64,000 bases of DNA from the NCBI GenBank assembly GCA_017640785.1, contig JAEPPZ010000001.1:62001-126000 (forward strand), written 5' to 3'. Positions 27,156 to 35,779 of the stretch are shown here, piece by piece; positions within the stretch are counted from its first letter, which is position 1, and each line of letters begins with the position of its first letter. The translations under genes were made by a program, and so were the position numbers. Below the pieces are notes generated by a model. It was not told where the DNA came from and ran no database searches. It saw nothing but the letters and a program-made list of their open reading frames with translations. The DNA comes from Balneola sp. (GTDB lineage Bacteria > Bacteroidota > Rhodothermia > Balneolales > Balneolaceae).

Positions 27156-28781
27156 ATGGAATTATTTGAAAGTATTGTAAACAGTTTAAACGACCTTGTT
27201 TGGAGCACACCTTCCAACTTTCCTTTTATGGTTGTTGTTCTTCTTAGTTTCGGGATTTTTATCACTTTACGCCTCGGTTTTGTTCAGGTTCGTAAGTTCG
27301 GTCATGGTGTACTTTCCGTAATGGGTAAGTATGACCATCCTGATGCCGTTGGTGACGTAAATCACTTTCAAGCATTAACCACTGCACTCTCAGCAACCGT
27401 CGGTATTGGTAACATTGCCGGAGTTGCTATCGCCATTCACTACGGTGGACCTGGTGCTCTTTTCTGGATGTGGGTTACCGCATTCTTCGGTATGGCTATT
27501 AAATACACAGAATGTACGTTAGCTGTTAAATACAGAGTCGTAAATGATGATGGATCCGTTTCCGGTGGACCAATGTACTACATCGAAAAAGGACTTGGAG
27601 AAAACTGGAAATGGCTTGCTGTCTTTTTTGCTGCAATGGCTGTAATCTGTTCGTTCCTGACAGGAAATGCAGTTCAGGCAAACACAGTTGCTGATACAAT
27701 GAGAAGTACTTTCTTAGTACCGGGTTGGGTTACAGGTTTAGTTACTGCATCACTTGTAGGTATTGTAATTATTGGTGGAATTAAAAGAATAGGTAAAGTT
27801 ACCGCAAGCCTGATGCCGGTTATGGCAATCATTTATGTGTTAGGAGCTTTGGTTATTCTTCTGATGAACGCCAGTGAAGTAATTCCTGCTTTTAAAACTA
27901 TTTTATCGTATGCATTCACTCCGGAAGCAGGAATATTCGGAGTTGGATCAGGTGTATTCTTAACGACTTTAGTTTGGGGTATTAAACGTGGTTTATTCTC
28001 GAATGAAGCCGGTCAGGGTTCTGCCCCTATTGCTCACGGTGCTGCTAAAACAAAAGAGCCTGTTCGTGAAGGAGTTGTTGCTTTATTAGAGCCTTTTATT
28101 GATACGCTTGTAGTTTGTACAATGACAGGGCTTGTGATTGTTAGTACAGGTGTTTGGGAACAAAAACATGATGTTCCGTTCTTAGCTTCCAGTCTTGAAA
28201 ATACTTATGAAATTGAACAAGGAAATTCCTTGATCATCGTGGATGGTGTCCCTACCAATGGTAACGTTATCAGAAACGACCATCCAACAGGAGAGTTTTA
28301 CACAGATGAAAGCAGAACTCAATTATTCAACGGTTCTATTTCTTTAGACGGTGATACATATGTAGCCAAAAGCATTGACGGTAATGAAGTCGCAGAACTT
28401 CACTCATCTATTATAGAAAACGGAGCTCCGCTAACGGCTTTAGCTTTTGAAAAAGGTCTTCCGTTTGCCGGAGGAAAGTATATCGTAACTATTTGTGTGA
28501 TCTTATTCGGTATCTCCACAGCAATTAGTTGGAGTTATTACGGAGACAGATCTATTCAATATCTTGCCGGAGACAAATCCATTATCTACTATAAAGTTGT
28601 ATATCTGATCATGCACTTTGTCGGTGCTGTACTGGCTCTGGAAACCGTCTGGGCAATTGGTGATATCGCGCTTGGTTTAATGACATTCCCGAATATCATA
28701 GCATTATTTGCGCTTTCAGGAACAGTAGCTGTAGCCAGCAAAACTTATTTCGCTAAAATGAAAGACCAAACAGGTAAATAG
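27156..28781 (+). CDS. AgcS-family sodium:alanine/glycine symporter
   Basis: Inner-membrane Na+-coupled amino-acid importer. 541 residues, longer than the usual 440-490. Family marks: GFVQVRKFGHGV, ALTTALSATVGIGNIAGVAIAIHYGGPGA, GGPMYYIEKGLG, KRGLFSNEAGQGSAPIAH and SWSYYGDRSIQYL. About ten membrane helices are visible. The excess length is a polar insert of some 85 residues (about 345-430: EQKHDVPFLASS ... HSSIIENGAPLT) between two late helices. It is rich in Asp, Gly and Thr and is probably an external domain. Upp follows after four bases. Confidence 0.93.
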   Translation: MELFESIVNSLNDLVWSTPSNFPFMVVVLLSFGIFITLRLGFVQVRKFGHGVLSVMGKYDHPDAVGDVNHFQALTTALSATVGIGNIAGVAIAIHYGGPGALFWMWVTAFFGMAIKYTECTLAVKYRVVNDDGSVSGGPMYYIEKGLGENWKWLAVFFAAMAVICSFLTGNAVQANTVADTMRSTFLVPGWVTGLVTASLVGIVIIGGIKRIGKVTASLMPVMAIIYVLGALVILLMNASEVIPAFKTILSYAFTPEAGIFGVGSGVFLTTLVWGIKRGLFSNEAGQGSAPIAHGAAKTKEPVREGVVALLEPFIDTLVVCTMTGLVIVSTGVWEQKHDVPFLASSLENTYEIEQGNSLIIVDGVPTNGNVIRNDHPTGEFYTDESRTQLFNGSISLDGDTYVAKSIDGNEVAELHSSIIENGAPLTALAFEKGLPFAGGKYIVTICVILFGISTAISWSYYGDRSIQYLAGDKSIIYYKVVYLIMHFVGAVLALETVWAIGDIALGLMTFPNIIALFALSGTVAVASKTYFAKMKDQTGK

Positions 28782-28785
28782 TTTT

Positions 28786-29412
28786 ATGAATAATGTATTG
28801 GAAGTCGACCATCCCGTAATTGATATTTATTTAACTGCATTACGGGATAAGACTACCAAAACGGCACCATTCAGAAGAGCAATGGCTAATATCGGAAATA
28901 TATTAGCCTATCACGCTTTGAGTGAATTACCGTTAACTGAATTTGAAGTTGAAACACCCATTCAGAAAACCAGTGGTTTCACCCCTTCTACAGATGTTGT
29001 AGTAATTCCAATTTTAAGAGCCGGATTAAGTCTTGTAGATGGAATAATCAATTTTATACCTGAAGCAAAAGTGGGACATATCGGTGTATACCGAGATGAA
29101 GAAACACATGAGCCGGTTAATTACTATCACAACCTTCCAAATGGAATTGAAGATGCATTCACTCTGGTTGTGGATCCGATGCTTGCCACAGGCGGCAGTG
29201 GTAGCCATGCAGTTAAGTTTCTGAAAGAATCAGGAGCTAAAAATATCCGTTTTGTTGCACTCATAGCAGCTCCGGAAGGGATCGAGCGTCTGCAAACTGA
29301 TCACCCTGATGTTCCCATTATTACTGCTTCAATAGATGAAAAGCTTAATGACCAGGCCTATATCATCCCCGGCTTGGGAGATGCCGGAGATCGCTACTTT
29401 GGGACAACTTAA
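28786..29412 (+). CDS. upp: uracil phosphoribosyltransferase
   Basis: Pyrimidine salvage: uracil plus PRPP gives UMP. 208 residues, standard length. The PRPP-binding loop is DPMLATGGSGSHAV, and the C-terminal uracil-binding region YIIPGLGDAGDRYFGT is complete. PILRAGLSLVDGI is also family-typical. It lies between the amino-acid symporter and the LPS-transport pair. The lptC gene begins inside its 3' end, so the genes are probably one transcript although their functions are unrelated. Confidence 0.97.
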   Translation: MNNVLEVDHPVIDIYLTALRDKTTKTAPFRRAMANIGNILAYHALSELPLTEFEVETPIQKTSGFTPSTDVVVIPILRAGLSLVDGIINFIPEAKVGHIGVYRDEETHEPVNYYHNLPNGIEDAFTLVVDPMLATGGSGSHAVKFLKESGAKNIRFVALIAAPEGIERLQTDHPDVPIITASIDEKLNDQAYIIPGLGDAGDRYFGTT

Positions 29413-29950
29413 GTACATATTTGCTTCAATAGTTCTTTTTCTGATAGTGTCTCAATGCACAGAATTATCTAAGTATGATAATGAACGCATTCAGGAAGCT
29501 TTAGGAGATTCTTTGATCACCAGTTCCACTACAAAACAAGTGGATATGGACATTATCGAAAACGGAGCTTTAAAACTGAATCTGAAAAGTAGTCGTGCGC
29601 TTACTATCACTGAAGACAGAAATAAAACCACTTATCTAAGCGGGCCGGTGTTAATAGATATCTTCAAAAGCGACACTTTGGATACAGAGGTTTCTGCTGA
29701 CAGTGCCATTTACTTACCTAAAGACGCGCAATTCGAACTGTTCGGAAATGTGATCGTTCATTCTCAAAACGGACGATTCCTATATTCCGATTATTTAAAG
29801 TGGCTGAGAGAAGATGACGAAGTTACAACACCGGGAAGAGTTCTCATCATTACAAAAACAGACAGCATTGCGGCAACAGGATTTGTTGGGAATACAGATC
29901 TTACAAATTACACTCTTACTGAAGTAACCGGAAAAACTCAGTTCAATTGA
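29381..29950 (+). CDS. lptC: LptC-like LPS export lipoprotein
   Basis: Periplasmic component that passes lipopolysaccharide from LptB2FG to LptA. About 189 residues. Two starts are possible: ATG at 29381 or TTG at 29399. Both lie inside upp and lead into the signal helix YIFASIVLFLIVSQC, whose cysteine is a plausible lipidation site. The beta-jellyroll strands are visible (TYLSGPVLIDIF, AQFELFGNVIVHSQNGRFLYSDYL, ATGFVGNTDLTNYTLTEVTG). The last is the characteristic LptC C-terminal pattern. It overlaps the OstA gene by four bases. Confidence 0.8.
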   Translation: MPEIATLGQLKYIFASIVLFLIVSQCTELSKYDNERIQEALGDSLITSSTTKQVDMDIIENGALKLNLKSSRALTITEDRNKTTYLSGPVLIDIFKSDTLDTEVSADSAIYLPKDAQFELFGNVIVHSQNGRFLYSDYLKWLREDDEVTTPGRVLIITKTDSIAATGFVGNTDLTNYTLTEVTGKTQFN

Positions 29951-31362
29951 GCAAAGCGATCAAATATCTGCCTATTCTGATATTGCTATTTAGCATCAAT
30001 AAAACTGCTGTTCATGCCCAGACAACCGTTCAGATAGAAAGTGTTAAAACACTGAAAAGCATTACGGTAGATGGCGAACCTGTCCGGAAATTGTACGAAG
30101 CCAGATTAAGAACGGGTGGATTTACAATTGTGTGCGACAGTGCCTGGCAATTCCTGGAAAAAGATGAGTTCAGAGCCTTTGGAAACATTCAGATCACCAC
30201 TCCAACTGAAATTATCTGGACTGATTCTTTGGTCTATTACAATGTGCTCGACTTCAGCCAACTCAGAGGTAGGGTAATTATTAAGCAGGACAGCACATTG
30301 CTTTTTGGAAACAAGGTGAATTACAATTTTGTGACAAAAGTGGGCCGTTTTTTAGATGAGATCAGATTAGAAGACAACGAAAATGGCATTTTGAAAGCTA
30401 AATCCGGGATCTATTTTCAAAATCAGGACAGCGCCGAATTCAGGGGAAATGTTCAACTTGAAGATTCAGCTCAATATGTTGAAGGCGATAGTTTGTTCAT
30501 TAATCGTAAATCTAAATTCCTTCGGTTATTTGATAATCTTCTGGTTATTGACAGTACCAATAATGCCATGCTAACCGGAGATTATTTAGAAGCCGATTCC
30601 ACCGGGAGACGATATTTGAGAGGCAACGGATATCTTCGACGAACAGTAGAGGATTCAGTAAGTTCAGATACCACGCACATTTTTGCTGAAGAAATTGAGC
30701 TCAATGAAAAAGATTCCACCACAACTATAGATGCTTTTACGGATGTAAATGTATGGACAGAAAAATTCTCTTCTCTTTCAGATACTTTGCTTTACAATTC
30801 TGATACAGAACTCTTCCGGTTAAGAGGAGATCCCAAAGCCTGGAATAAAAATATTCAGCTCTCCGGTCCTTATATCTTTTTTCAACTCGATAGTAGCGAA
30901 GTTCAAAGCCTAACCTCCTATCCTGAACCATTTGCCGTTCAGGAAGACACGGTAACAGGAAGATTAAATCAGATCAAAGGTGATACACTGATTGCGGATT
31001 TCAAAAATGGAAACATTTCCAAAATCCGGATACATCCAAACAGTGAAGTCTTATATCATATCACTAACGAAAATAATGAACCGGACGGAGCATTTGAAAG
31101 TACTTCTCCCAAAACAGTTCTGATCTTCGAAAACGGTGAGATGGTTGAAGCTAAAATGGGGAAAAATCAGGGATTATTTTTACCCGAATATACTGAATTG
31201 GATAGCCGACGATTAGAAGGTTTTATCTGGACACCGGAACTTCGTCCCGAAAAACCAACTATCGATCCACAGCCTACCCTTCCTCCTATTCCGGCAGAAC
31301 GACCTTTTGAATTACCGAAGAGGTTTGTGGAGTTTATGGAAAGTTTAAAATCAGATGATTAA
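29947..31362 (+). CDS. OstA/LptA-like periplasmic protein, long form
   Basis: 471 residues read from a TTG that overlaps the lptC stop (ATTGA). Signal peptide MSKAIKYLPILILLFSINKTAVHAQ. Repeated OstA-type beta units follow, such as CDSAWQFLEKDEFRAFGNIQI, SGIYFQNQDSAEFRGNVQL and GDYLEADSTGRRYLRGNGYL (each is the write-then-coat pattern of LptA/LptD jellyroll strands). A proline-rich C-terminal tail ends it. It is much longer than E. coli LptA (about 185) and is the OstA_2-type protein common in Bacteroidota. Coupling with lptC supports a role in LPS transport. Confidence 0.82.
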   Translation: MSKAIKYLPILILLFSINKTAVHAQTTVQIESVKTLKSITVDGEPVRKLYEARLRTGGFTIVCDSAWQFLEKDEFRAFGNIQITTPTEIIWTDSLVYYNVLDFSQLRGRVIIKQDSTLLFGNKVNYNFVTKVGRFLDEIRLEDNENGILKAKSGIYFQNQDSAEFRGNVQLEDSAQYVEGDSLFINRKSKFLRLFDNLLVIDSTNNAMLTGDYLEADSTGRRYLRGNGYLRRTVEDSVSSDTTHIFAEEIELNEKDSTTTIDAFTDVNVWTEKFSSLSDTLLYNSDTELFRLRGDPKAWNKNIQLSGPYIFFQLDSSEVQSLTSYPEPFAVQEDTVTGRLNQIKGDTLIADFKNGNISKIRIHPNSEVLYHITNENNEPDGAFESTSPKTVLIFENGEMVEAKMGKNQGLFLPEYTELDSRRLEGFIWTPELRPEKPTIDPQPTLPPIPAERPFELPKRFVEFMESLKSDD

Positions 31363-31796
31363 TGTCTTTTTTGATATTTCCTGAAGTACTGGTTAAAGTG
31401 TCACGCTTAGATGTATTCTTTTAAAAATGTACTAGCCCTCCGGACGTAAACGTCCTCCTAGTTTAAATTATCATTTTAGATATTTAAACTAGAAGAGCCT
31501 TCAGGCTCGGCGAAAAGGCTATTGTTAGACTATACGAATCCTATTATAGTTTAAACGTCTCGCTTGGACCAGTAACCTTGCTGGAATTACACAGGCGAAA
31601 CGCTTGCATTGGTTGTTACAAAATTCAAAAAAATTGGTCACCCTATTCTTTAAGCCAAGGAAAACTTGTCTCAAAAATTACACGACTCTAAAAGACTTAC
31701 CTATCCCGCTTAATTAAAAATTGTAATCGCTCCACCTGATTTTCTGCATTATTGCTTTTCCAATAGTATTTTGCTCAAAACTAACTCTATCAAATT
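31363..31796. other. 434-base gene-free stretch with palindromic repeats
   Basis: No open frame with coding character. It contains the nested palindrome cluster annotated at 31442-31508 and a second, weaker group around 31540-31610 (GTTTAAACGTC, GCGAAACGC). The last 150 bases before the S10 peptidase gene are AT-rich and presumably hold its promoter, which I cannot pinpoint. Confidence 0.6.
31442..31508. repeat. three-palindrome REP-like element
   Basis: Three hairpins in a row: GGACGTAAACGTCC (31442-31455), CTAGTTTAAAT / ATTTAAACTAG (31458-31468 and 31482-31492, perfect 11-base arms) and GAGCCTTCAGGCTC (31495-31508). The outer two short hairpins flank the larger one symmetrically. The composition resembles a repetitive extragenic palindrome; the family is unknown. 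Confidence 0.65.
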
Positions 31797-33296
31797 ATGA
31801 AACGACTCTTCTCAACAGCTCTATTCTTAGTACTTCTGCTAACATCGGTAACTGCTCAAAAATTTTCGCTTCCGGAACACGCTGACCAAACAGTGGAAAC
31901 CACTCACGAGGTTACGATCAATGGACAGAAAATCCCATACTCAGCAACTACAGGATTTCAGCCGGTTTTTAATGATGATATGGAGCCGATCGCCACGCTG
32001 AATTATACTTATTACAAGAGAACAGATATCAAAGACGATAGCCGCCGACCACTAATGATCTCATTCAACGGCGGACCGGGTTCTGCTTCCGTTTGGATGC
32101 ATTTGGCTTATACCGGACCCAAAGTATTGCGTATTGACGATGAAGGATTTCCAATTCAGCCATACGGAGTTAAAGACAATCCTCATTCTATTTTAGATGT
32201 TGCTGATATTGTTTTTGTGAATCCTGTAAACACAGGCTATTCCAGAATTTTGGATGAAGAAGCAGACAGAAAACAATTCTTCGGAGTAAATCAGGATATC
32301 GCTTATTTGGCAGAATGGATCAATCTGTTTATGACCAGAGTAAATCGCTGGAGATCGCCAAAATATTTGATAGGAGAAAGTTATGGAACCACCAGAGTTT
32401 CAGGTTTGGCTTTAGCCCTGCAAAGCAGACAATGGATGTATATAAACGGAGTGATCTTAGTGTCTCCTACGGAGTTAGGAGTACATACTTCAGAACGCAG
32501 ACGAGACGGACCATTGGGTGCTTCCCTCCGACTTCCTTACTTCACCGCGGCGGCTTGGTATCACAACAAATTACCAAGTGATCTGCAGTCCAAAGACCTG
32601 TTGGAAATTTTACCGCTTGCTGAAGAATATGCTGTTAATGAATTAATGCCTGTTCTCGCCAAAGGTGGCTTTGTGAGCGATGAAGAACGTGAACAAGCTG
32701 CAGAAATGATGGCTCGTTATTCAGGAATTTCTAAAAAAGTGATCCTTCAACATAATCTGGATGTACCTCCCTCCTTTTTCTGGAAAGAATTACTTCGTGA
32801 TGAAGGACATACCGTAGGTAGATTGGATTCCCGCTACAAAGGATTAGATAAAACCGATGCAGGAAGCAGCCCTGACTTCAATTCTGAACTTACATCCTGG
32901 TTGCATTCCTTTACTCCCGCTGTCAATTACTACTTTGCGAATCAGCTGAATTTCAAAACTGACCTGAAATACAATATGTTTGGTCCTGTTGGTCCTTGGG
33001 ATAGAACCGGAAACAACACCGGCGAGAATTTACGACAGGCAATGGCACAGAATCCATATTTACACACCATGGTTCAGAGTGGTTATTACGATGGAGCCAC
33101 CAAATATTTTGATGCCAAATACACGATGTGGCAGATCGACCCAAGTGGCAAAATGAAAGATCGTTTTTCCTTTAAAGGCTACCGCAGTGGACACATGATG
33201 TACTTACGCGCCGAAGATCTGAAAAATGCCAATGATGATATTCGTAAATTTATAGAAAATTCCTTACCAGCTGCGGGTACTCCAGCTAAATATTGA
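31797..33296 (+). CDS. secreted serine carboxypeptidase-like protein (peptidase S10)
   Basis: 499 residues with a signal peptide (MKRLFSTALFLVLLLTSVTAQ). Motifs of the alpha/beta-hydrolase S10 family: SFNGGPGSAS (89-98, oxyanion region), NPVNTGYS, the nucleophile elbow GESYGTTR with Ser195, and near the C-terminus IDPSGK and GYRSGHMMYL with the probable catalytic histidine. It should cleave C-terminal residues from peptides in the periplasm or outside the cell. It stands alone, with a gene-free repeat region upstream and a terminator at 33315-33348 downstream. Confidence 0.9.
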   Translation: MKRLFSTALFLVLLLTSVTAQKFSLPEHADQTVETTHEVTINGQKIPYSATTGFQPVFNDDMEPIATLNYTYYKRTDIKDDSRRPLMISFNGGPGSASVWMHLAYTGPKVLRIDDEGFPIQPYGVKDNPHSILDVADIVFVNPVNTGYSRILDEEADRKQFFGVNQDIAYLAEWINLFMTRVNRWRSPKYLIGESYGTTRVSGLALALQSRQWMYINGVILVSPTELGVHTSERRRDGPLGASLRLPYFTAAAWYHNKLPSDLQSKDLLEILPLAEEYAVNELMPVLAKGGFVSDEEREQAAEMMARYSGISKKVILQHNLDVPPSFFWKELLRDEGHTVGRLDSRYKGLDKTDAGSSPDFNSELTSWLHSFTPAVNYYFANQLNFKTDLKYNMFGPVGPWDRTGNNTGENLRQAMAQNPYLHTMVQSGYYDGATKYFDAKYTMWQIDPSGKMKDRFSFKGYRSGHMMYLRAEDLKNANDDIRKFIENSLPAAGTPAKY

Positions 33297-33314
33297 TGAA
33301 TAACACTTCAAAAC

Positions 33315-33348
33315 CGGTCTGACAGATTGCCTGTCTGACCGAGTTTTT
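33315..33348 (+). terminator. intrinsic terminator after the S10 peptidase
   Basis: Stem CGGTCTGACAG / CTGTCTGACCG (33315-33325 and 33331-33341) with one central T-T mismatch, a five-base loop, then AG and five T's. It lies 18 bases after the stop. Confidence 0.7.
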
Positions 33349-33390
33349 GAATTGGTAGAAGTCAATTTTTTCTAAATTCTGAATAATAAA

Positions 33391-34098
33391 ATGAAAATCA
33401 CAACTTGGAACTGTAATGGTGCACTTCGTAAAAAGTTCGGAGCTTTAGAAAAGTTACAGACAGATATTTATGTTATTCAAGAGTGTGAAAATCCTGTTTT
33501 AACGAAAAATTTAAAGTACCAAGAATGGTCAAATAACCACCTTTGGATAGGCGATAATAAAAACAAAGGTATTGGGATTTTTGCAAGAGCAGAAATCGAC
33601 CTTGTGCAACTAGATTGGTCTAATACTTACAAAGACCACACTGTTAAGTACTTTCTGCCTTGTCGTGTTAATGATCAATTCAACTTAATAAACGTTTGGG
33701 CTCACAGAAATAACTCACCCAACTTCGGTTACATAGGACAACTATGGAAATACCTTCAAACTAACAGAGATAAATTTAACAATCTAATTCTTACAGGCGA
33801 TCTCAATAGTAATACTATCTGGGATCAATGGGATAGATGGTGGAATCATTCTGATATTGTTCGAGAGCTTAGTGAACTTGGCATTCAAAGTTTATATCAC
33901 CAGTTCTTTGACGAAGAGCAAGGTCAAGAGTCTCAACCAACTTTCTACTTGCAAAGAAAATTAGAGAAACCATATCATATAGATTATGCTTTTGCAAGTG
34001 AGCCCATAGCTGAACGATTAGTCAAAATAGAAATTGGAAGTGTTTCTGAATGGCTTGAAATAAGTGATCATCTACCTTTAACTTTCGAATTATCTTAA
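33391..34098 (+). CDS. endonuclease/exonuclease/phosphatase family protein
   Basis: 235 residues, no signal peptide. Catalytic-core marks of the DNase I-like fold: N-terminal KITTWNCNGALRKKF with the metal-binding Asn, QECENP (Glu), TGDLNSNTIWDQ (Asp/Asn pair) and the terminal SDHLPLTF (Asp-His). It could be a nuclease or phosphodiesterase; the substrate is not readable. It is close to exodeoxyribonuclease III-like proteins of accessory regions. It is flanked by a terminator upstream and palindromes downstream, so it is an independent unit. Confidence 0.82.
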   Translation: MKITTWNCNGALRKKFGALEKLQTDIYVIQECENPVLTKNLKYQEWSNNHLWIGDNKNKGIGIFARAEIDLVQLDWSNTYKDHTVKYFLPCRVNDQFNLINVWAHRNNSPNFGYIGQLWKYLQTNRDKFNNLILTGDLNSNTIWDQWDRWWNHSDIVRELSELGIQSLYHQFFDEEQGQESQPTFYLQRKLEKPYHIDYAFASEPIAERLVKIEIGSVSEWLEISDHLPLTFELS

Positions 34099-34230
34099 AC
34101 GATTGAATACTTAGGAACTCTCTTAATAATACCCGAGTTGTAGTTTAAAGACATTTCTTGTTTATTTATTCTGTTCTTCTGATTCATTGAATAGATGAAC
34201 TGCTTTTTTATAAGACCTATTTAAACAAAC

Positions 34231-34253
34231 TTCCCTGAGTTTTAAACTCGGAA
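34231..34253. repeat. near-perfect palindrome upstream of the DUF2200 gene
   Basis: TTCC, then CT, GAGTTTTAAACTC, G and GAA form a near-perfect inverted repeat, 18 bases before the DUF2200 ATG. It could be an operator for that gene or another short extragenic palindrome. Confidence 0.4.
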
Positions 34254-34271
34254 TAAAAACCGGATCAACCT

Positions 34272-34649
34272 ATGCCAGCAAAGACTGACACCAGCCATCA
34301 CGATGAACGCATAGCCAAGATGACCTTCGCTTCGGTGTATCCGCACTATGTAACTAAAGTAGAAAAGAAGGGAAAGACTAAAGAAGAGCTTCATCAGGTT
34401 ATTGAGTGGCTTACAGGTTATGATGAACAGAAAATTCAGGAGCTGATTGACTCTAAAGTAAACTTCGAGGATTTCTTTAAAGGCGCTACATTAAATCCCA
34501 ACGCACATCTTATCACCGGAGTGATTTGTGGCTACAGAGTTGAAGAGATCGCCAATAAAACCACACGTGAATGTCGCTATCTGGACAAACTTATTGATGA
34601 ACTTGCCAGAGGAAAAAAGATGGAGAATATTTTAAGGAGTGAGAATTAG
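34272..34649 (+). CDS. DUF2200 family protein
   Basis: 125 residues matching the DUF2200 pattern: [25 protein letters not shown], EVIxWLTGYD-type and [26 protein letters not shown]. The family is described only as a domain of unknown function found in single copy across diverse bacteria. It is soluble. Repeat-rich DNA lies on both sides; there is no operon partner. The start ATG begins [14 protein letters not shown]. Confidence 0.85.
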   Translation: MPAKTDTSHHDERIAKMTFASVYPHYVTKVEKKGKTKEELHQVIEWLTGYDEQKIQELIDSKVNFEDFFKGATLNPNAHLITGVICGYRVEEIANKTTRECRYLDKLIDELARGKKMENILRSEN

Positions 34650-34794
34650 GAATAAGGGAATTAGGAATGATTCAATGAAGAATTAAGAATTTTTCAATTG
34701 GGGTGGTAAATTATTTTATAAGAGCGTTGTCCGTGTAGATGTCAGATAGTTCGTTTTCAGTTTAGTAGTGATAGTTCTGGAAAAATTTGCCCTT

Positions 34795-34943
34795 AGTATT
34801 TAAGACGGACAAGTGAACCTGATCCGGATGCGTCTGTAAAGCAGGAATAATCCTTTCTGGTGAGTAGTATAGTAACTTTCTCAGAATGAGCGAAGACCTT
34901 TAGGATTATTCAGCGTAGGATCAGTGAGCCCGTCTTAAATACT
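34795..34943. repeat. 149-base fold-back element, possible structured RNA or MITE
   Basis: Outer arms AGTATTTAAGACGG (34795-34808) and CCGTCTTAAATACT (34930-34943) are perfect complements. Pairing continues inward in the same nested order: CTGATCC with GGATCAG, GAATAATCCT with AGGATTATTC, and TTCTG with CAGAA around the apex. This gives one long interrupted hairpin. There is no open frame inside. Confidence 0.65.
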
Positions 34944-34953
34944 TCGGCTTGAT

Positions 34954-34989
34954 CTTTTGTCCCGTTCGAACGGGATATCAAGACAAAAG
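34954..34989. repeat. nested hairpin with perfect 14-base palindrome
   Basis: CTTTTGTC (34954-34961) pairs with GACAAAAG (34982-34989). The perfect palindrome CCCGTTCGAACGGG (34961-34974) lies inside. It directly follows the 149-base fold-back and may be its companion. Confidence 0.55.
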
Positions 34990-35108
34990 TAGGTAGCAAT
35001 TCCAGTTCAAACGTTAGTTGGAGGAATTGGTGAATTGGGAATATAAAATCGCAACAAATTCTCTGAGGCTCAGTACTACTTCGCGTCTATCAATTAACTT
35101 ATCTTTCT

Positions 35109-35639
35109 GTGGAATTAGAACTCATCAAAAAAAACAAAGTATTCATTACACTATTCTCTGCATTATTGGTATTTGTTCATTTGTTATTTGAACATTTCCA
35201 CGGAGGGATCGTTACTCATTATATCTTACAAGATGACAGCCTGCCCGGAATCTCAAACTGGTGGGGTCTACTTACTTTTCCTTTGGCTACCTGGGTTGTT
35301 CTGCTTAGAATTGAAAAAAGAAATAATGCTTCAGAAAAGGAACACAACAAGAATGTTTTATATCGCTTAGTAAGCGCAATAATATTCGGAATTGTAGTGT
35401 CATATCTGTTTTCAATTGAGTCGACCGGTCTTGATTATTTGATGCTGACCTTATTCGCTTTATCTCTTTTTATCCCTCTTTATTTCGGCGAATACCTTCT
35501 TGGTTTTACCATCGGAACCATGTACGTGTTTGGCGCAAATATCCCGATCATAGGAGGTATAGTGCTTCTTTCTCTTCTTTTTCTGCTCTATAACATTCCA
35601 AGGTTCGTTTTTAGGTTTGTGAGATCTAAGCTTAATTGA
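35109..35639 (+). CDS. hypothetical polytopic membrane protein
   Basis: 176 residues from a GTG start. Five or six hydrophobic helices: about 12-30 (FITLFSALLVFVHLLFEHFH), 48-67, 86-103, 110-128, 132-150 and 152-165. A histidine-rich stretch HLLFEHFHGG at the end of helix 1 could bind a metal or heme, but this is speculation. No family is recognised. It ends with a basic tail (FRFVRSKLN). Confidence 0.6.
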   Translation: MELELIKKNKVFITLFSALLVFVHLLFEHFHGGIVTHYILQDDSLPGISNWWGLLTFPLATWVVLLRIEKRNNASEKEHNKNVLYRLVSAIIFGIVVSYLFSIESTGLDYLMLTLFALSLFIPLYFGEYLLGFTIGTMYVFGANIPIIGGIVLLSLLFLLYNIPRFVFRFVRSKLN

Positions 35640-35729
35640 ATCGTTTATAGAGTCATCCGGTTTATACAAATTGGCAGTCATCCTGTAACGGATGCTAGAT
35701 ATCTTAATTTATCCTTTCCTTATTTAATT

Positions 35730-35745
35730 TTTAGTCATGACTAAA
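35730..35745. promoter_or_regulatory. 16-base perfect palindrome, operator candidate for the di-heme/Rieske/porin operon
   Basis: TTTAGTCATGACTAAA is its own reverse complement and lies 34 bases before the ATG of the di-heme gene. The TTTAG-N6-CTAAA outline resembles sites of DtxR/MntR-type metal-responsive regulators (from memory, not searched). No regulator gene is adjacent. Confidence 0.5.
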
Positions 35746-35779
35746 TATTTTTATATTCACATAAAAATAATCCAATATC

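Larger units (their letters stand above)
34650..35108. other. 459-base gene-free stretch with two large fold-back structures
   Basis: No coding frame. It contains a 149-base fold-back (34795-34943) and a smaller nested hairpin (34954-34989), both annotated separately. The rest is AT-rich single-copy-looking sequence. Confidence 0.6.

Noticed and set aside
34650-35108. Possible tRNA or riboswitch in the fold-back region
   Set aside because: No cloverleaf, CCA end or known riboswitch core; only a long interrupted hairpin is supported.
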